DNA from: Williamsia muralis NBRC 105860
Lineage (GTDB): Bacteria > Actinomycetota > Actinomycetes > Mycobacteriales > Mycobacteriaceae
DNA: 64,000 bases
Reading direction: 5' to 3'
Assembly: GCF_001598915.1 (NCBI RefSeq)
Contig: NZ_BDAP01000004.1
Span: 62,001 to 126,000 of the forward strand
In this document: piece by piece, positions 1-8,807 of the stretch
Layout: each line of letters opens with the position of its first letter
Position numbering within the stretch: position 1 is the first letter of the stretch
Position numbers and translations under genes: made by a program
Notes under the pieces: generated by a model
Databases searched by the model: none
What the model was told of the DNA's origin: nothing
Seen by the model: only the letters and a program-made list of their open reading frames with translations

Positions 1-2169
1 GTGGTACTTCGTCAGCAGCTGACGCTGGATCTTGAACAGATCCTCCGGGTAGCGCACGTGGTCACGCAGGTCTGCGTTCTCCGCGTTGTCGAACTCCGCG
101 CGCGACTTCACCGAATCAGGGAACACCTTCATCCAGGTCTTCAGGACGGGGTCCTTGTCGTCGAACTGGTAGAGCGTGACCTCGCCCGAGTAGGCGTCCA
201 CGGTGGCCTTCACCGAGTTGCGGACGTACGAGACCTGCCGGTTGACCTGAGTGCGTCCGGTCTGGCCCTGATTGAGCTGCTGCGCATCGGTGGTCGCATC
301 TTCGAGCGACGTCTTCTGCGCGTAGGGGAATGCGTCGAGAGTCGTGTACCCGTCGACGATCCACTTGACCGAGCCGTCGGACATCACGGCCGGATAGGTC
401 TTCGAGTCGACGGTCAGCCAAGGTGCGGCCTTCTTGACACGGTCACGAGGATCACGATTGTAGATGATCTTCGACTCTTCGTTGATGGCCCCCGAGAGCA
501 GCAGGTTGCGCTCGGTGTACTTGACCGCGTAGGCAAATCGGTTGAACCAGTTGGACAACGGCACGCCGGCGTCGCCCTGGTAGGTGTACTTGGGTGTGTC
601 CGCGGTGTCGAACTCCCGCGGCGCACCGGTGTTGCCGACGATGGCGTAGTCGGGATTCACCTTGGAGATCAGCTCACCGAAGTAGATGCGGGGCTGCGTC
701 ACCTTGATGGGCGCGTTCGCCTTGTAGTCGTCGGTCTGATAATTGCTCAGGTCACTGACGTTGAAGACGGGCTCACCGCCACCGTTGACGTCGCTCTCAC
801 TGGAGACGGCTTCGTTCACGGTGTTGGCAGGAGCGGCGATGAAGCCGTTGCCGTGGGTGTAGACGGTGTGCTTGTTCAGCCAGTTCTGCTGGTTCGCCTC
901 GAACCTGGTGGGGTCGAGTTCCCTTGCGGCGACCACGAAGTCACGCATCTCGCCGTCGACTGTGTAACGGTCGAGGGCAAGTTGGGACGGGAAGCCGTAG
1001 AAGTTCTGCTGCCGCTTGAGCTGAGCGAAGGCCGGCGACACGATGTTGGGATCGAGGAGCCGGATGTTCGACAACGTCGGCGCGTCGGCGTCGACCTGAT
1101 CGGCATCGGCCGGTTCACCGGTCCAGTTCGCCTGGGTCTTCACCCTGTCGTCACCGATTCCGTAGGCCGCCTTGGTGGCCTCGATGTTCCGGTTGATGAA
1201 CTCGGCTTCCTTCTCGGCCGCGTTGGGCTTCACCGAGAACTGCTCCATGGCAGCGGGCCAGCCCACGCCGATGACCAGCGCCGACAACAACATCATGGCG
1301 GTGGCCAGGGCAGGGATACGAAGGTCGCGAAGGACCACACCGGCGAAGAACGCCAAAGCACAGATGACGGCGATCGCCATGAGGATCAACTTCGACGGCA
1401 GCACCGCGTTGATGTCGGTGTAGCTGGCGCCGTTGAAGATCTCTTGCTTACGGGTGCTGCTCAGCAGCGTGTACCGGTCGAGCCAGTACGCGATGGCCTT
1501 GAGCAACAGGAAGGTACCGGCGATGACCGCCAACTGGATTCGCGCCGCGTTGGTCAGCGTTCCGCCGCGTCCGGCGAGTCGGATCCCGCCGAAGATGTAG
1601 TGGGTCACCAAGCTGACGACAAACGCGATCACCACGACGACGAACAGGTAGTTCAGCACGAAGCGGTAGAACGGTAGATCAAACGCGTAGAAGCCGACAT
1701 CGAGGCCGAACTCCGGATCCTTGCTGCCAAAGCTCTCACCGTTGAGGAACATCTGCACGGTGGACCACGAGCCCTGCGCGACCAGGCCCGCGAGAAGGCC
1801 GACCAGCAACGTCGGGATGATGGCAAACCACCGGATGCGGCTCATCACCACGGTGCGGTAGCGCGCGATCGGATCGCCTGGCCCACTCGTCGGAACGAAC
1901 ACCGGCCGACTGCGATAGGCGAGCCACAACGCACCGAAGATGATCAGTCCGGCAATGGCGCCGCAGATGCCGAACAGCGCGATGCGCGTCCAGATGATCT
2001 TGCTGAAGACCGAGCTGTAGCCGATGTCCTTGAACCACAACCAGTCGGTGTAGATGGTGATGAGCCTCGGCCCCACCAGCAACACCACCAGAACGATGAC
2101 GGCAGTGGCGATGAGCGCCTTGCTTCGCCGCGACAACGTCGGCATTGCTGCCGGACCCCGGATTCCCAC
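1..2169 (-). CDS. UPF0182 family integral membrane protein, C-terminus cut by window edge
   Basis: The frame is open from a GTG at 2169 to the window edge (723 codons), so only the N-terminal part of a roughly 980-residue family is present. A Shine-Dalgarno-like GGAG lies about 9 nt before the GTG; an ATG eight codons later (2145) is the alternative start. The first third holds about seven strongly hydrophobic segments (the first near residues 15-35). It is followed by a long soluble, probably extracytoplasmic region with YGIGDD and TYQGDAGVPL-like stretches typical of UPF0182. The family is widespread in Actinobacteria (Rv3193c in M. tuberculosis) and has no established function. It is divergent from the PPA1309 gene. 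Confidence 0.9.
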   Translation of the reverse strand, partial: MGIRGPAAMPTLSRRSKALIATAVIVLVVLLVGPRLITIYTDWLWFKDIGYSSVFSKIIWTRIALFGICGAIAGLIIFGALWLAYRSRPVFVPTSGPGDPIARYRTVVMSRIRWFAIIPTLLVGLLAGLVAQGSWSTVQMFLNGESFGSKDPEFGLDVGFYAFDLPFYRFVLNYLFVVVVIAFVVSLVTHYIFGGIRLAGRGGTLTNAARIQLAVIAGTFLLLKAIAYWLDRYTLLSSTRKQEIFNGASYTDINAVLPSKLILMAIAVICALAFFAGVVLRDLRIPALATAMMLLSALVIGVGWPAAMEQFSVKPNAAEKEAEFINRNIEATKAAYGIGDDRVKTQANWTGEPADADQVDADAPTLSNIRLLDPNIVSPAFAQLKRQQNFYGFPSQLALDRYTVDGEMRDFVVAARELDPTRFEANQQNWLNKHTVYTHGNGFIAAPANTVNEAVSSESDVNGGGEPVFNVSDLSNYQTDDYKANAPIKVTQPRIYFGELISKVNPDYAIVGNTGAPREFDTADTPKYTYQGDAGVPLSNWFNRFAYAVKYTERNLLLSGAINEESKIIYNRDPRDRVKKAAPWLTVDSKTYPAVMSDGSVKWIVDGYTTLDAFPYAQKTSLEDATTDAQQLNQGQTGRTQVNRQVSYVRNSVKATVDAYSGEVTLYQFDDKDPVLKTWMKVFPDSVKSRAEFDNAENADLRDHVRYPEDLFKIQRQLLTKYH

Positions 2170-2455
2170 GTGTTCTACTCCAACTTTTATGCCGGGGGCA
2201 CCGCACCCGGTCTTGACCAACACTTTACTTTGCGGCGCCCCGCTGCCTCGCTGAGCGTTGAAAGCCGAGAGAGCGGCCGGTATCGGCCCCTCCACTCCGC
2301 ATTACTTAGAACAGTACCGATCGCAGCTGTGAACCGTCCTGTGCGTGTATGGCGTTGCTCACCGGCGGGTGAAAACGGGGGTCCCGGCCCCGCTGACAGG
2401 TGTGTTCGACCAGATCATTCGCCGCATACGGAGCCGTAGATGTCACTATTGTCCG

Positions 2456-3061
2456 GTGACCGATCCGCAGCCGCCCGTCCTCTCCCCCGACGCCCTGGGA
2501 AGCGCGATCCGAGAAGTCTTGGAGTTCGTCGATGCCGCCGGCTGGGGTCAGCCGCCGCAGCTGTTCGCGCTCGTGCCCACGGCGTTGCTGGCAGACACCC
2601 AACCGGACTGGGTCGACGACCACGACACATCCGAGCTCACGCTCATCGAGCAGGCCCCGCTGCCCGTGTCGCCCGACAGTGGCATGGCAGAACTCGAGCA
2701 TGTTCTGGCCACCACCAGCTGGCCACTGGAAGTCGAGGGGTGCGCCCTGGTCCAGGAGATCATCGTGTTGCCACCGGAGGCCGAGAGCGATCTGGACGAG
2801 GCACTGGGCCCGCTGCTCTCCGATCCCGACGCTGCCGACCACGCTGCGCGCAGCGCCGCCGAAGCGCATCCGGAGAGTCGCGGGGCGCGTCTGGCCGCAG
2901 CGGTACTGCGTGACGGACGGGCACTGAGCCTCCTGCAGCTTGCCCCGGGCACAGAGGATGATCCCGACGCCCCGATCGAATTGCTGCAACACCCCGAGTT
3001 GGCGCCCAACCTCCTGGCCGCTCTCGCCGGGACACTGGAGAACACCCCGCCAGAGGAATAG
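2456..3061 (+). CDS. PPA1309 family protein
   Basis: This encodes a 201-residue acidic soluble protein of unknown function. I place the start at the GTG at 2456 because similarity to the family begins at the VTDPQP segment, and the in-frame upstream extension from 2345 is arginine- and cysteine-rich and unlike the rest. The protein shows no signal peptide or membrane segment. Conserved-looking stretches include IREVLEFVDAAGWGQPPQLFALVP near the N-terminus and GRALSLLQL near residue 160. The family is restricted to Actinobacteria and sits between the UPF0182 and PDZ-protease genes. It is convergent with the protease gene, 37 nt away. Confidence 0.8.
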   Translation: MTDPQPPVLSPDALGSAIREVLEFVDAAGWGQPPQLFALVPTALLADTQPDWVDDHDTSELTLIEQAPLPVSPDSGMAELEHVLATTSWPLEVEGCALVQEIIVLPPEAESDLDEALGPLLSDPDAADHAARSAAEAHPESRGARLAAAVLRDGRALSLLQLAPGTEDDPDAPIELLQHPELAPNLLAALAGTLENTPPEE

Positions 3062-3098
3062 TCGGACGAACAGTGCTCAGGGCGGGCCGCGTTTGAGG

Positions 3099-4166
3099 TC
3101 AGCAACCCGGTGGCGTGCGACCCGCTTCGAGTTCCTTCAATCCGTCGACGGCGTTCTGCAAGGTGTCGACCTTGACCAGGGTCAGCCCGTCAGGTGTGTC
3201 CGATTTCGCCTCGGCACAATTGCCGGACGGGACCAGAAATGCTTCGGCGCCCGCATCTTTCGCGGCCCGCATCTTGTGCGTGATGCCGCCGATCTCGCCC
3301 ACGTCCCCGTCCGGGGTGATCGTCCCGGTGCCGGCGATGAAGTCGCCTCCGGTGAGCTCTCCGGGACTCAGCTTGTCGATCACGGCCAGAGTCAGCATCA
3401 ACCCGGCCGACGGTCCGCCGATGTCACCGACGTTGAAATCCACGTCGAGTCCGGGGTCGCCGTTCTCCTCGGCGAGCGTGACGCCGAGGATCCCCTTCGA
3501 CTCGTCGTCGGGATTGGCACCCAGGGTCACCCGCACCGTGACCGGGTTTCCGTCGCGAAGGACGTCGAGCGTCACCTCGGTGCCGGGGGCAAACCGGCCG
3601 AGCGCGGCCCGAAGGGCGTTCGGGTCTTCGACGGCCACGCCGTCGACCGCGACGATGTCGTCGCCCGGTTCGAGCTTGCCCGCCGACGGTCCGTTGTCGT
3701 CGACACCACCGACCACCTGTTCCACCGGCCGCCCCAGATAGTTCAGTGCGGCAAGCGTCGCGGAGTTCTCCGAGCCGGTCATCTGCTGCTTGTTCTCTGC
3801 GTCCACCTCGTCGTTGGACTTGCCCGGCGGGTACACCCGGTCGCGCGGCTGCAGCTCATCGTCACCGGAGAACCAGAATCCCATCGCCTGGAACAGCGTC
3901 AGGTTGTCGGTCACCGAGACGGTGGTCAGGTTGAGGTTGCCCGTCGTCGGGTCGGTCTGCGTCCCACCGATCGCGACGACATCGATCATCTCGCCGTTCG
4001 ATCCGTCTTTCAGCTGGCCCAGCGTGTTGACCGTCGGACCCGGCCCCAGTGCCACGTAGGGCACCTTCACCAGCGTTCCCAGCAAGACGAACGCGACCAG
4101 GAACGCCAACGCCACCAGCAACGTGGTGACCCGCCGGTATTCCGGGGCAATTCTGAGGGACTGCAT
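3099..4166 (-). CDS. Membrane-anchored PDZ-domain Lon-type (S16) serine protease
   Basis: This is a 355-residue YlbL/Rv3194c-type protein. An N-terminal hydrophobic anchor (about residues 13-33) is followed by a PDZ domain (LEPGDDIVAVDGVAVEDPNAL, about residues 150-220). The C-terminal Lon-like proteolytic domain carries the serine in GGPSAGLMLTL and the lysine in GITHKMRAAKDAG, the expected Ser-Lys dyad. The start is the ATG at 4166; the longer frame to 4349 adds a proline/serine-rich leader that overlaps the divergent gene. The active site should face outside the membrane. Substrates are unknown. It is divergent from the DUF2342 gene with about 90 nt between the starts. Confidence 0.88.
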   Translation of the reverse strand: MQSLRIAPEYRRVTTLLVALAFLVAFVLLGTLVKVPYVALGPGPTVNTLGQLKDGSNGEMIDVVAIGGTQTDPTTGNLNLTTVSVTDNLTLFQAMGFWFSGDDELQPRDRVYPPGKSNDEVDAENKQQMTGSENSATLAALNYLGRPVEQVVGGVDDNGPSAGKLEPGDDIVAVDGVAVEDPNALRAALGRFAPGTEVTLDVLRDGNPVTVRVTLGANPDDESKGILGVTLAEENGDPGLDVDFNVGDIGGPSAGLMLTLAVIDKLSPGELTGGDFIAGTGTITPDGDVGEIGGITHKMRAAKDAGAEAFLVPSGNCAEAKSDTPDGLTLVKVDTLQNAVDGLKELEAGRTPPGC

Positions 4167-4245
4167 TTTCACCAGGCCCAGCGTAGAGGGTGACCGTTCG
4201 CCGAGAGCGGATGGATTAGCAGGAGGATCCGGGCTGATGCGCCGG

Positions 4246-4251
4246 TACCGT
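4246..4251 (+). promoter_or_regulatory. Leaderless-type -10 element for the DUF2342 gene
   Basis: TACCGT ends 6 nt before the ATG at 4258. This spacing would put the transcription start on or next to the A of the start codon, the pattern of leaderless mycobacterial mRNAs. No Shine-Dalgarno is needed at this distance. This is inferred from sequence only. Confidence 0.45.
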
Positions 4252-4257
4252 AGAGGT

Positions 4258-5628
4258 ATGAATGACTTGCCTTTCGGTTTCTCTCCTTCGTCCGGCGACG
4301 ACGGGGACGGTGACGAGCGCGGCAAGAAACCCGGCGATTTCGATCCCAATCAGCTCGGGCAGATGCTCTCGCAGCTCGGTCAGATGTTGTCCGGCATGGG
4401 AGCCGGTATGGGCACGGGCGGCGGTGGTGAGCCGGTCAACTATCAGGTGGCGACCTCGCTGGCCCGCCAGCAGATCGGCAAACACACCCCGGTCAGCGAC
4501 CGGGAGAAGTCTGCGGTCACCGATTCGGTCCGGTTGGCCGAGGTGTGGCTCGACGCCGTGACCACACTGCCCGCGGGAGTCACCACCACCGAGGCATGGA
4601 CGCCGGTGGACTGGCTTGAGAAGACGCTGCCGGTGTGGAAGACGTTGTGCAACCCGGTCGCCGAGCAGATGGCGACCACCTGGTCCAAGAACCTGCCGGA
4701 AGAAGCTCGAGATTTTGCCGGCCCCATGCTCGGCATGGTCACCCAGATGGGTGGGATGGCCTTCGGAACCCAGCTCGGGCAGGGCCTGGGCCAGCTCGCG
4801 AAAGAAGTACTGACGTCCAGCGATGTCGGCTTGCCGCTGGCTCCCACCGGAACGGCTGTGCTGCTCCCCGAAGCGATCGCCGCGTTCAGCGAGGGCCTGG
4901 AACAGCCCAGCCAGGAGATCATCGTGTTCTTGGCGGCGCGCGAGGCCGCCCATGTGCGGTTGTTCTCGCACGTGCCGTGGCTCCGCCAGCGCCTGCTCGC
5001 GACCGTCGAGGAGTACGCACGCGGGATCTCCATCGACTTCTCCGGCATCCAAGACGCCGCGGCGGGCATCGATCCGGCCCAGCTCCTGTCCGATCCGAGC
5101 AAGCTTCAGGACCTCCTCGGCGGCGGCGCGGCGTTCGAACCGAAGACCAGCCCCGCTCAGGAACACGCACTTGCCCGCCTGGAGACGCTGTTGGCGCTCA
5201 TCGAGGGCTGGGTCGAAACCGTTGTCTCCCAAGCTCTCCACGACCGGATTCCGTCGGTGGGCGCACTCACCGAGACGATGCGCAGGCGACGGGCCACCGG
5301 TGGACCGGCCGAGGAGACCTTTGCCACCCTCATCGGACTCGAACTACGCCCGCGCAAGTTGCGCGAAGCCGCCGACCTCTGGCGCAAGCTGCTGGAGTCG
5401 TCGGACGTGACCACGCGCGATGGCGTGTGGGCGCACCCCGACCTGGTTCCCGACGCCGACGATCTCGACCATCCGGCGGCATTCATCGACCGGGTGATCG
5501 GTGGCGGAGTCGACGCCTTCGACGACCCGATCGCCCAACTCGAGAAGACCATCGCGGACGAGGCCAAACGAGCCGAGAAACGCCCACCCACCGACGACGA
5601 GGGCGATCAGAAGTCGCCGGGCGCCTGA
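4258..5628 (+). CDS. DUF2342 (Zincin_2) family protein, putative zinc-dependent hydrolase
   Basis: This is a 456-residue soluble protein of the Rv3195 type. It starts with a low-complexity segment rich in Gly, Met and Gln (QLGQMLSQLGQMLSGMG, residues 25-50), followed by an alpha-helical domain. The signature is AAREAAHVRLFSHVPWLRQRL near residues 223-243. The HExxH zinc motif of true zincins appears here as RExxH, so the first histidine is replaced by arginine. The family is annotated as a metalloprotease or F420-biosynthesis-associated protein, but neither activity is shown. The ATG at 4258 fits a -10 element 6 nt upstream. It is divergent from the PDZ protease, and the two are neighbours in many actinobacteria. 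Confidence 0.85.
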   Translation: MNDLPFGFSPSSGDDGDGDERGKKPGDFDPNQLGQMLSQLGQMLSGMGAGMGTGGGGEPVNYQVATSLARQQIGKHTPVSDREKSAVTDSVRLAEVWLDAVTTLPAGVTTTEAWTPVDWLEKTLPVWKTLCNPVAEQMATTWSKNLPEEARDFAGPMLGMVTQMGGMAFGTQLGQGLGQLAKEVLTSSDVGLPLAPTGTAVLLPEAIAAFSEGLEQPSQEIIVFLAAREAAHVRLFSHVPWLRQRLLATVEEYARGISIDFSGIQDAAAGIDPAQLLSDPSKLQDLLGGGAAFEPKTSPAQEHALARLETLLALIEGWVETVVSQALHDRIPSVGALTETMRRRRATGGPAEETFATLIGLELRPRKLREAADLWRKLLESSDVTTRDGVWAHPDLVPDADDLDHPAAFIDRVIGGGVDAFDDPIAQLEKTIADEAKRAEKRPPTDDEGDQKSPGA

Positions 5629-5722
5629 GTTCTACCGGGCCGCATACGTCCTGCTCGAGCCGCATTTCGGCCTGTGGATAACTGACGTCAGCAGGCGTCG
5701 GTCACCACGTCGCGGTGGTTGA

Positions 5723-6637
5723 GTGGCGGCCATGGCTGTTGTGATGTCTTTGCCCCGGTTACGGCCGGAGACGGTGATCGTGTTGCGTCCCGGCGGCCGG
5801 GTGCAGGTCGGATGCGACCCGGAGACCGCCGTTGTGCTCGAACCGCCGGTCCACGTTTCCGCCGCCCGTCTGATCGGACTGCTGCGGTGGATGACCGGGC
5901 CCCGGTCGGTCACCGAGGTGACGGCCGCGGCGGCGGACATCGGGCTCGACCTCGACGAGGTCCGGGGCATTCTCGACCGTTTGGTTGCGGTCGGGATCGG
6001 ACACCACTTACCGCACACGGGCGCCCAGCGCCCACTGACCATCCGTGTGCACGGCTCGGGACCACTGGCAAGCGCAGTCGCCAGAGCGGTCGCGGCAGGG
6101 GGCCACCGCGTTCGGCAATCGGTTCGGCGACCTCGACTCGCACCTGACCACCCGGACACGGAGAAGGCCTTCGCGACCTGGTCGGCCGATCTTGTGGTGC
6201 TGACCGACTTCCTCACGCACGACCCCTGGCTGATAGCGGATCTGATGAAGTCGCGGGTCCCGCACCTGACCGTCCGGCTGCGCGACGGATCCGGAGTGAT
6301 CGGGCCGCTGGTGTTGCCGGGACTCACGAGCTGCCTCGTGTGCGCTGACCACCACCGGCGCGACCGCGACGCCGAGTGGCCCATCATCAGCGCCCAGCTG
6401 TTCGGTCAACGCGGGTGGGCCAGTCCGGCGACCATCGCGGGCACCGTGGCCTTGACCGTGGCGCAGATCGAACACATCACTGCTGTCACCAGCGCTGCAG
6501 CGTCGGCATCGGCATCGCCGGACCGCGATCCACCCACCACGGTGAACGCGACGATCGAGTTGCGACCGAATGCATCATCTCTGCAGATCAGACAGTGGAC
6601 GCCGCACCCGCTATGCGGTTGCGGCGTGCCGGCGTGA
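5723..6637 (+). CDS. E1-like / TOMM cyclodehydratase-type protein
   Basis: This is a roughly 300-residue homologue of Rv3196. The N-terminal part (LRPGGRVQVGCDPETAVVLEPP) resembles the peptide-docking region of bacteriocin cyclodehydratases. It is followed by a Rossmann-like GSGPLASAVARAVAAGGHRV and a ThiF/E1-like core ending in GPLVLPGLTSCLVCADHH. A CxxC there and a C-terminal CGCG motif (PLCGCGVPA) could form a structural zinc site as in E1 enzymes. A full ATP-binding R-finger set as in MoeB is not evident. No precursor peptide or YcaO gene is adjacent. Starts at GTG 5723, ATG 5732 and ATG 5744 are all possible; family alignment favours 5744. The function is unknown. Confidence 0.72.
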   Translation: MAAMAVVMSLPRLRPETVIVLRPGGRVQVGCDPETAVVLEPPVHVSAARLIGLLRWMTGPRSVTEVTAAAADIGLDLDEVRGILDRLVAVGIGHHLPHTGAQRPLTIRVHGSGPLASAVARAVAAGGHRVRQSVRRPRLAPDHPDTEKAFATWSADLVVLTDFLTHDPWLIADLMKSRVPHLTVRLRDGSGVIGPLVLPGLTSCLVCADHHRRDRDAEWPIISAQLFGQRGWASPATIAGTVALTVAQIEHITAVTSAAASASASPDRDPPTTVNATIELRPNASSLQIRQWTPHPLCGCGVPA

Positions 6638-6672
6638 TCTAAGCTCGAAGAATCGGGAAAGGGGAACACTCA

Positions 6673-7989
6673 ATGGCTGAGATCACACGAGGTGGAGCAC
6701 GGCGCAATGCCAAGCTCGCCTCGCTTCCGCTCGGGGTGGCAGGACGGGCGGCGACGGGGTTCGGCAGACGGTTGGCAGGTGGGGACCGTGATGAGATCGC
6801 CGCAGACATGCTCGAGAAGACCGCCGAGCAGCTGTTCGCCGTCTTGGGCGAGCTGAAGGGCGGCGCCATGAAGGTGGGTCAGGCGCTGTCGATCATGGAG
6901 GCGGCTATCCCCGAGGAGTTCGGCGAACCCTTCCGTGACGCCCTCACCAAGCTCCAGGCAGAAGCGCCACCACTGCCCGCAGCCAAGGTGCACGGCGTGC
7001 TCGACAACCAATTGGGCACCAAGTGGCGTGACCGATTCCAGGAGTTCTCCGATGAGCCGGCGGCCTCGGCGTCCATCGGCCAGGTGCACAAAGCGGTGTG
7101 GCACGACGGCCGCGACGTCGCGGTGAAGGTGCAGTACCCCGGCGCCGACCACGCCCTCAAGGCCGATCTCAAGACCATGTCGCGGATGACCGGACTGCTC
7201 AAGCGCCTGTCCCCCGGCACCGACGTCAAGTCGATGATGGACGAGCTCATCGAGCGCACCGAAGACGAACTGAACTACACGAAGGAAGCCAACAACCAGC
7301 GGGCCTTCGCCAAGGGATTCGCCGACGACCCCAATTTCGTGGTGCCCCGGGTGGTCGCTTCGGCCCCCAAAGTTGTTGTGTCGGAGTGGATCACCGGAAC
7401 ACCCATGTCGAAGGTGATCAAGAACGGCACACAGGAGGAGCGAAACGACGCCGCGGCGAAGATGACCGAGTTCGAGGTCAGCTCACCGAAGCGGGTAGGA
7501 CTGGTCCATGGCGATCCTCATCCGGGGAACTTCCAGTTCCTCGCCGATGGCCGGATGGCGATTCTCGACTTCGGCGCCGTGGGCATCTACCCGAACGGTC
7601 TGCCTGCGGCGACCGGACCGATCCTCCGGCTGTGCCGCGACAACAAATACGACGAGCTGAAAGAAGAAATGGTGCGAGCCAACTTCATTCAGCGCTCTCA
7701 TCAGGACAAGGTCACCCCGAGTGACCTCGAGGCGTACCTGCGTCCGTACGTCGATCCGCTCTACAGCGAGTCTTTCCACTTCACCCGCAAATGGCTGCAG
7801 CGGGCGGCGGGCGCAGCCTCGGATCCGCGTGGCGACGTCTACCGCACATCACGAAACCTGAACTGTCCCAAGGAATATGTGATGGTGTTCCGGGTTCTCG
7901 GCGGCTGTGTGGGTATCGCAGCCCAACTCGACGCAGAGGCCCCCTATCGGGCGATCATGGAGAAATGGGTCGACGGGCTGGCTGAGTAG
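6673..7989 (+). CDS. AarF/ABC1/UbiB-family atypical kinase
   Basis: This is a 438-residue homologue of Rv3197. It carries the family's KxGQ motif (MKVGQALSIMEAAIPEEF, about residues 57-74), the Ala-rich ATP loop (ASASIGQVHKAVW), the VAVKVQYPG lysine strand, the catalytic-loop equivalent VHGDPHPGNF and the metal-binding ILDFGAVG. UbiB-type proteins bind ATP and influence lipid and quinone metabolism. In mycobacteria the Rv3197 homologue has been linked to macrolide tolerance, and its position just before whiB7 fits that. A Shine-Dalgarno (GAAAGGGG) precedes the ATG at 6673. A strong hairpin follows the stop codon. Confidence 0.9.
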   Translation: MAEITRGGARRNAKLASLPLGVAGRAATGFGRRLAGGDRDEIAADMLEKTAEQLFAVLGELKGGAMKVGQALSIMEAAIPEEFGEPFRDALTKLQAEAPPLPAAKVHGVLDNQLGTKWRDRFQEFSDEPAASASIGQVHKAVWHDGRDVAVKVQYPGADHALKADLKTMSRMTGLLKRLSPGTDVKSMMDELIERTEDELNYTKEANNQRAFAKGFADDPNFVVPRVVASAPKVVVSEWITGTPMSKVIKNGTQEERNDAAAKMTEFEVSSPKRVGLVHGDPHPGNFQFLADGRMAILDFGAVGIYPNGLPAATGPILRLCRDNKYDELKEEMVRANFIQRSHQDKVTPSDLEAYLRPYVDPLYSESFHFTRKWLQRAAGAASDPRGDVYRTSRNLNCPKEYVMVFRVLGGCVGIAAQLDAEAPYRAIMEKWVDGLAE

Positions 7990-8014
7990 AAGGCACCAGC
8001 TGATTCAGACACAC

Positions 8015-8053
8015 GAGCGGGCGGTCTGTGTATTTCTCACAGACCGCCCGCTC
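8015..8053. terminator. Bidirectional terminator hairpin between the AarF kinase gene and whiB7
   Basis: A perfect 16-bp inverted repeat (GAGCGGGCGGTCTGTG and its complement) with a 7-nt T-rich loop lies between two convergent genes. It can stop transcription in both directions. No long T-tract follows. Confidence 0.75.
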
Positions 8054-8072
8054 TGTCGTCGCGCCGACGGGC

Positions 8073-8366
8073 TCATGCCGCCGTCTGGTTCTTACGTGGC
8101 CGTCCGCGGGGACGCTTACGGGCGATCACCACACCCTGATCGAAGATCTCTCCACCCCACACGCCCCACGGCTCACCGCGTTCGAGTGCCTCGGCCAGGC
8201 ATTCCCGTCGTAGTGGGCAATCGGCGCACAACGCCTTCGCCTGCTCGAGCTGACTCGGGTTCTCGGAAAACCACAGGTCCGCGTCGGCGTACTGGCATGG
8301 CAACTCGGTCTTGGATATGTCCAGTGCGAGCCCGCCGCCTATATATGACTCGAGTAACTCGGTCAT
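8073..8366 (-). CDS. whiB7: WhiB7 redox-responsive transcription factor
   Basis: This is a 97-residue Wbl protein. Four cysteines bind the [4Fe-4S] cluster (LPCQYAD, then the CADCPLRREC group), followed by the G[VI]WGG turn (EPWGVWGGE) and a C-terminal AT-hook (RPRGRPRKNQ), which is diagnostic for WhiB7. The protein acts with the primary sigma factor at promoters having AT-rich sequence just upstream of -35 and drives intrinsic multidrug resistance. A perfect GGAGGAA six nt upstream sets the start at the ATG at 8366 rather than the GTG at 8378, which lies within that ribosome site. It has a long regulated leader, described separately. Confidence 0.95.
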   Translation of the reverse strand: MTELLESYIGGGLALDISKTELPCQYADADLWFSENPSQLEQAKALCADCPLRRECLAEALERGEPWGVWGGEIFDQGVVIARKRPRGRPRKNQTAA

Positions 8367-8370
8367 CAGT

Positions 8371-8377
8371 TCCTCCA
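8371..8377 (-). promoter_or_regulatory. Shine-Dalgarno of whiB7 that decides its start
   Basis: GGAGGAA on the minus strand lies at ideal distance from the ATG at 8366. It overlaps the alternative GTG at 8378, so that GTG is unlikely to be used. Confidence 0.8.
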
Positions 8378-8457
8378 CTGTCGAATGTGCTCTCGGATTT
8401 GTCTTGAAAACCCGGGCTCACAGTGGGGGAACTACAGATGTTCCACTTCACACAAGT

Positions 8458-8495
8458 GAGGCCACGGGTTCGCTGTTGCGACTCGCCGTGGCCTC
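8458..8495 (-). promoter_or_regulatory. Stem-loop in the whiB7 leader (candidate attenuator)
   Basis: A perfect 10-bp inverted repeat (GAGGCCACGG) with an 18-nt loop lies 17 nt after the upstream ORF stop and about 90 nt before whiB7. A second, smaller hairpin (GATCTG-TGT-CAGATC, 8505-8519) overlaps the upstream ORF stop codon. No T-tract follows, so it may act by alternative folding rather than as a classic terminator. Confidence 0.5.
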
Positions 8496-8512
8496 GAATG
8501 AATTGATCTGTG

Positions 8513-8701
8513 TCAGATCGTCGTTCGTCGGGGTCGCACGGGAAGCGCTGAGCGGTTTACCGCCGGAATCGCTGCTTTCAGAGCCAGGAGTTCCGGCTTC
8601 ATGGCGGCGATTGCGGGGGTATGTCCGGGTCGCGGACGCAGGCCTTGGACAGGCAGATGCCACGACTCGCACACGCCGGCGGCGCTGATGAAATCGTTCA
8701 C
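8513..8701 (-). CDS. Candidate leader peptide (upstream ORF) of whiB7
   Basis: This is a 62-codon ORF starting with GTG at 8701. Its GGAAAGGA Shine-Dalgarno ends about 9 nt upstream, far better than expected by chance. It lies entirely inside the predicted whiB7 5' leader, about 100 nt after the predicted transcription start. The peptide begins VNDFISAAGVCESW and becomes Pro/Arg-rich at the C-terminus. In mycobacteria whiB7 is controlled by an upstream ORF whose stalled translation on ribosome-targeting drugs permits readthrough. I infer the same role here. The peptide is not recognised as any known protein. Confidence 0.5.
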   Translation of the reverse strand: MNDFISAAGVCESWHLPVQGLRPRPGHTPAIAAMKPELLALKAAIPAVNRSALPVRPRRTTI

Positions 8702-8807
8702 GGTTCCTGTCCTTTCCTGCTCGTTCGAGATGCACATTCGGTGCGATGTGGTGGCTCGGTGATCACTCGAACACATCGAGTAGCCCCTCGCCTTGGTGAT
8801 GTGGATC

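Noticed and set aside
1-1677. 558-residue plus-strand open frame
   Set aside because: It is the complement of the UPF0182 gene. Its composition is V/G/R/H-rich without motifs, while the minus strand gives a clear membrane protein.
5723-6637. RiPP biosynthetic cluster around the cyclodehydratase-like gene
   Set aside because: No precursor peptide, YcaO, dehydrogenase or exporter is adjacent. The gene is conserved in the housekeeping order.
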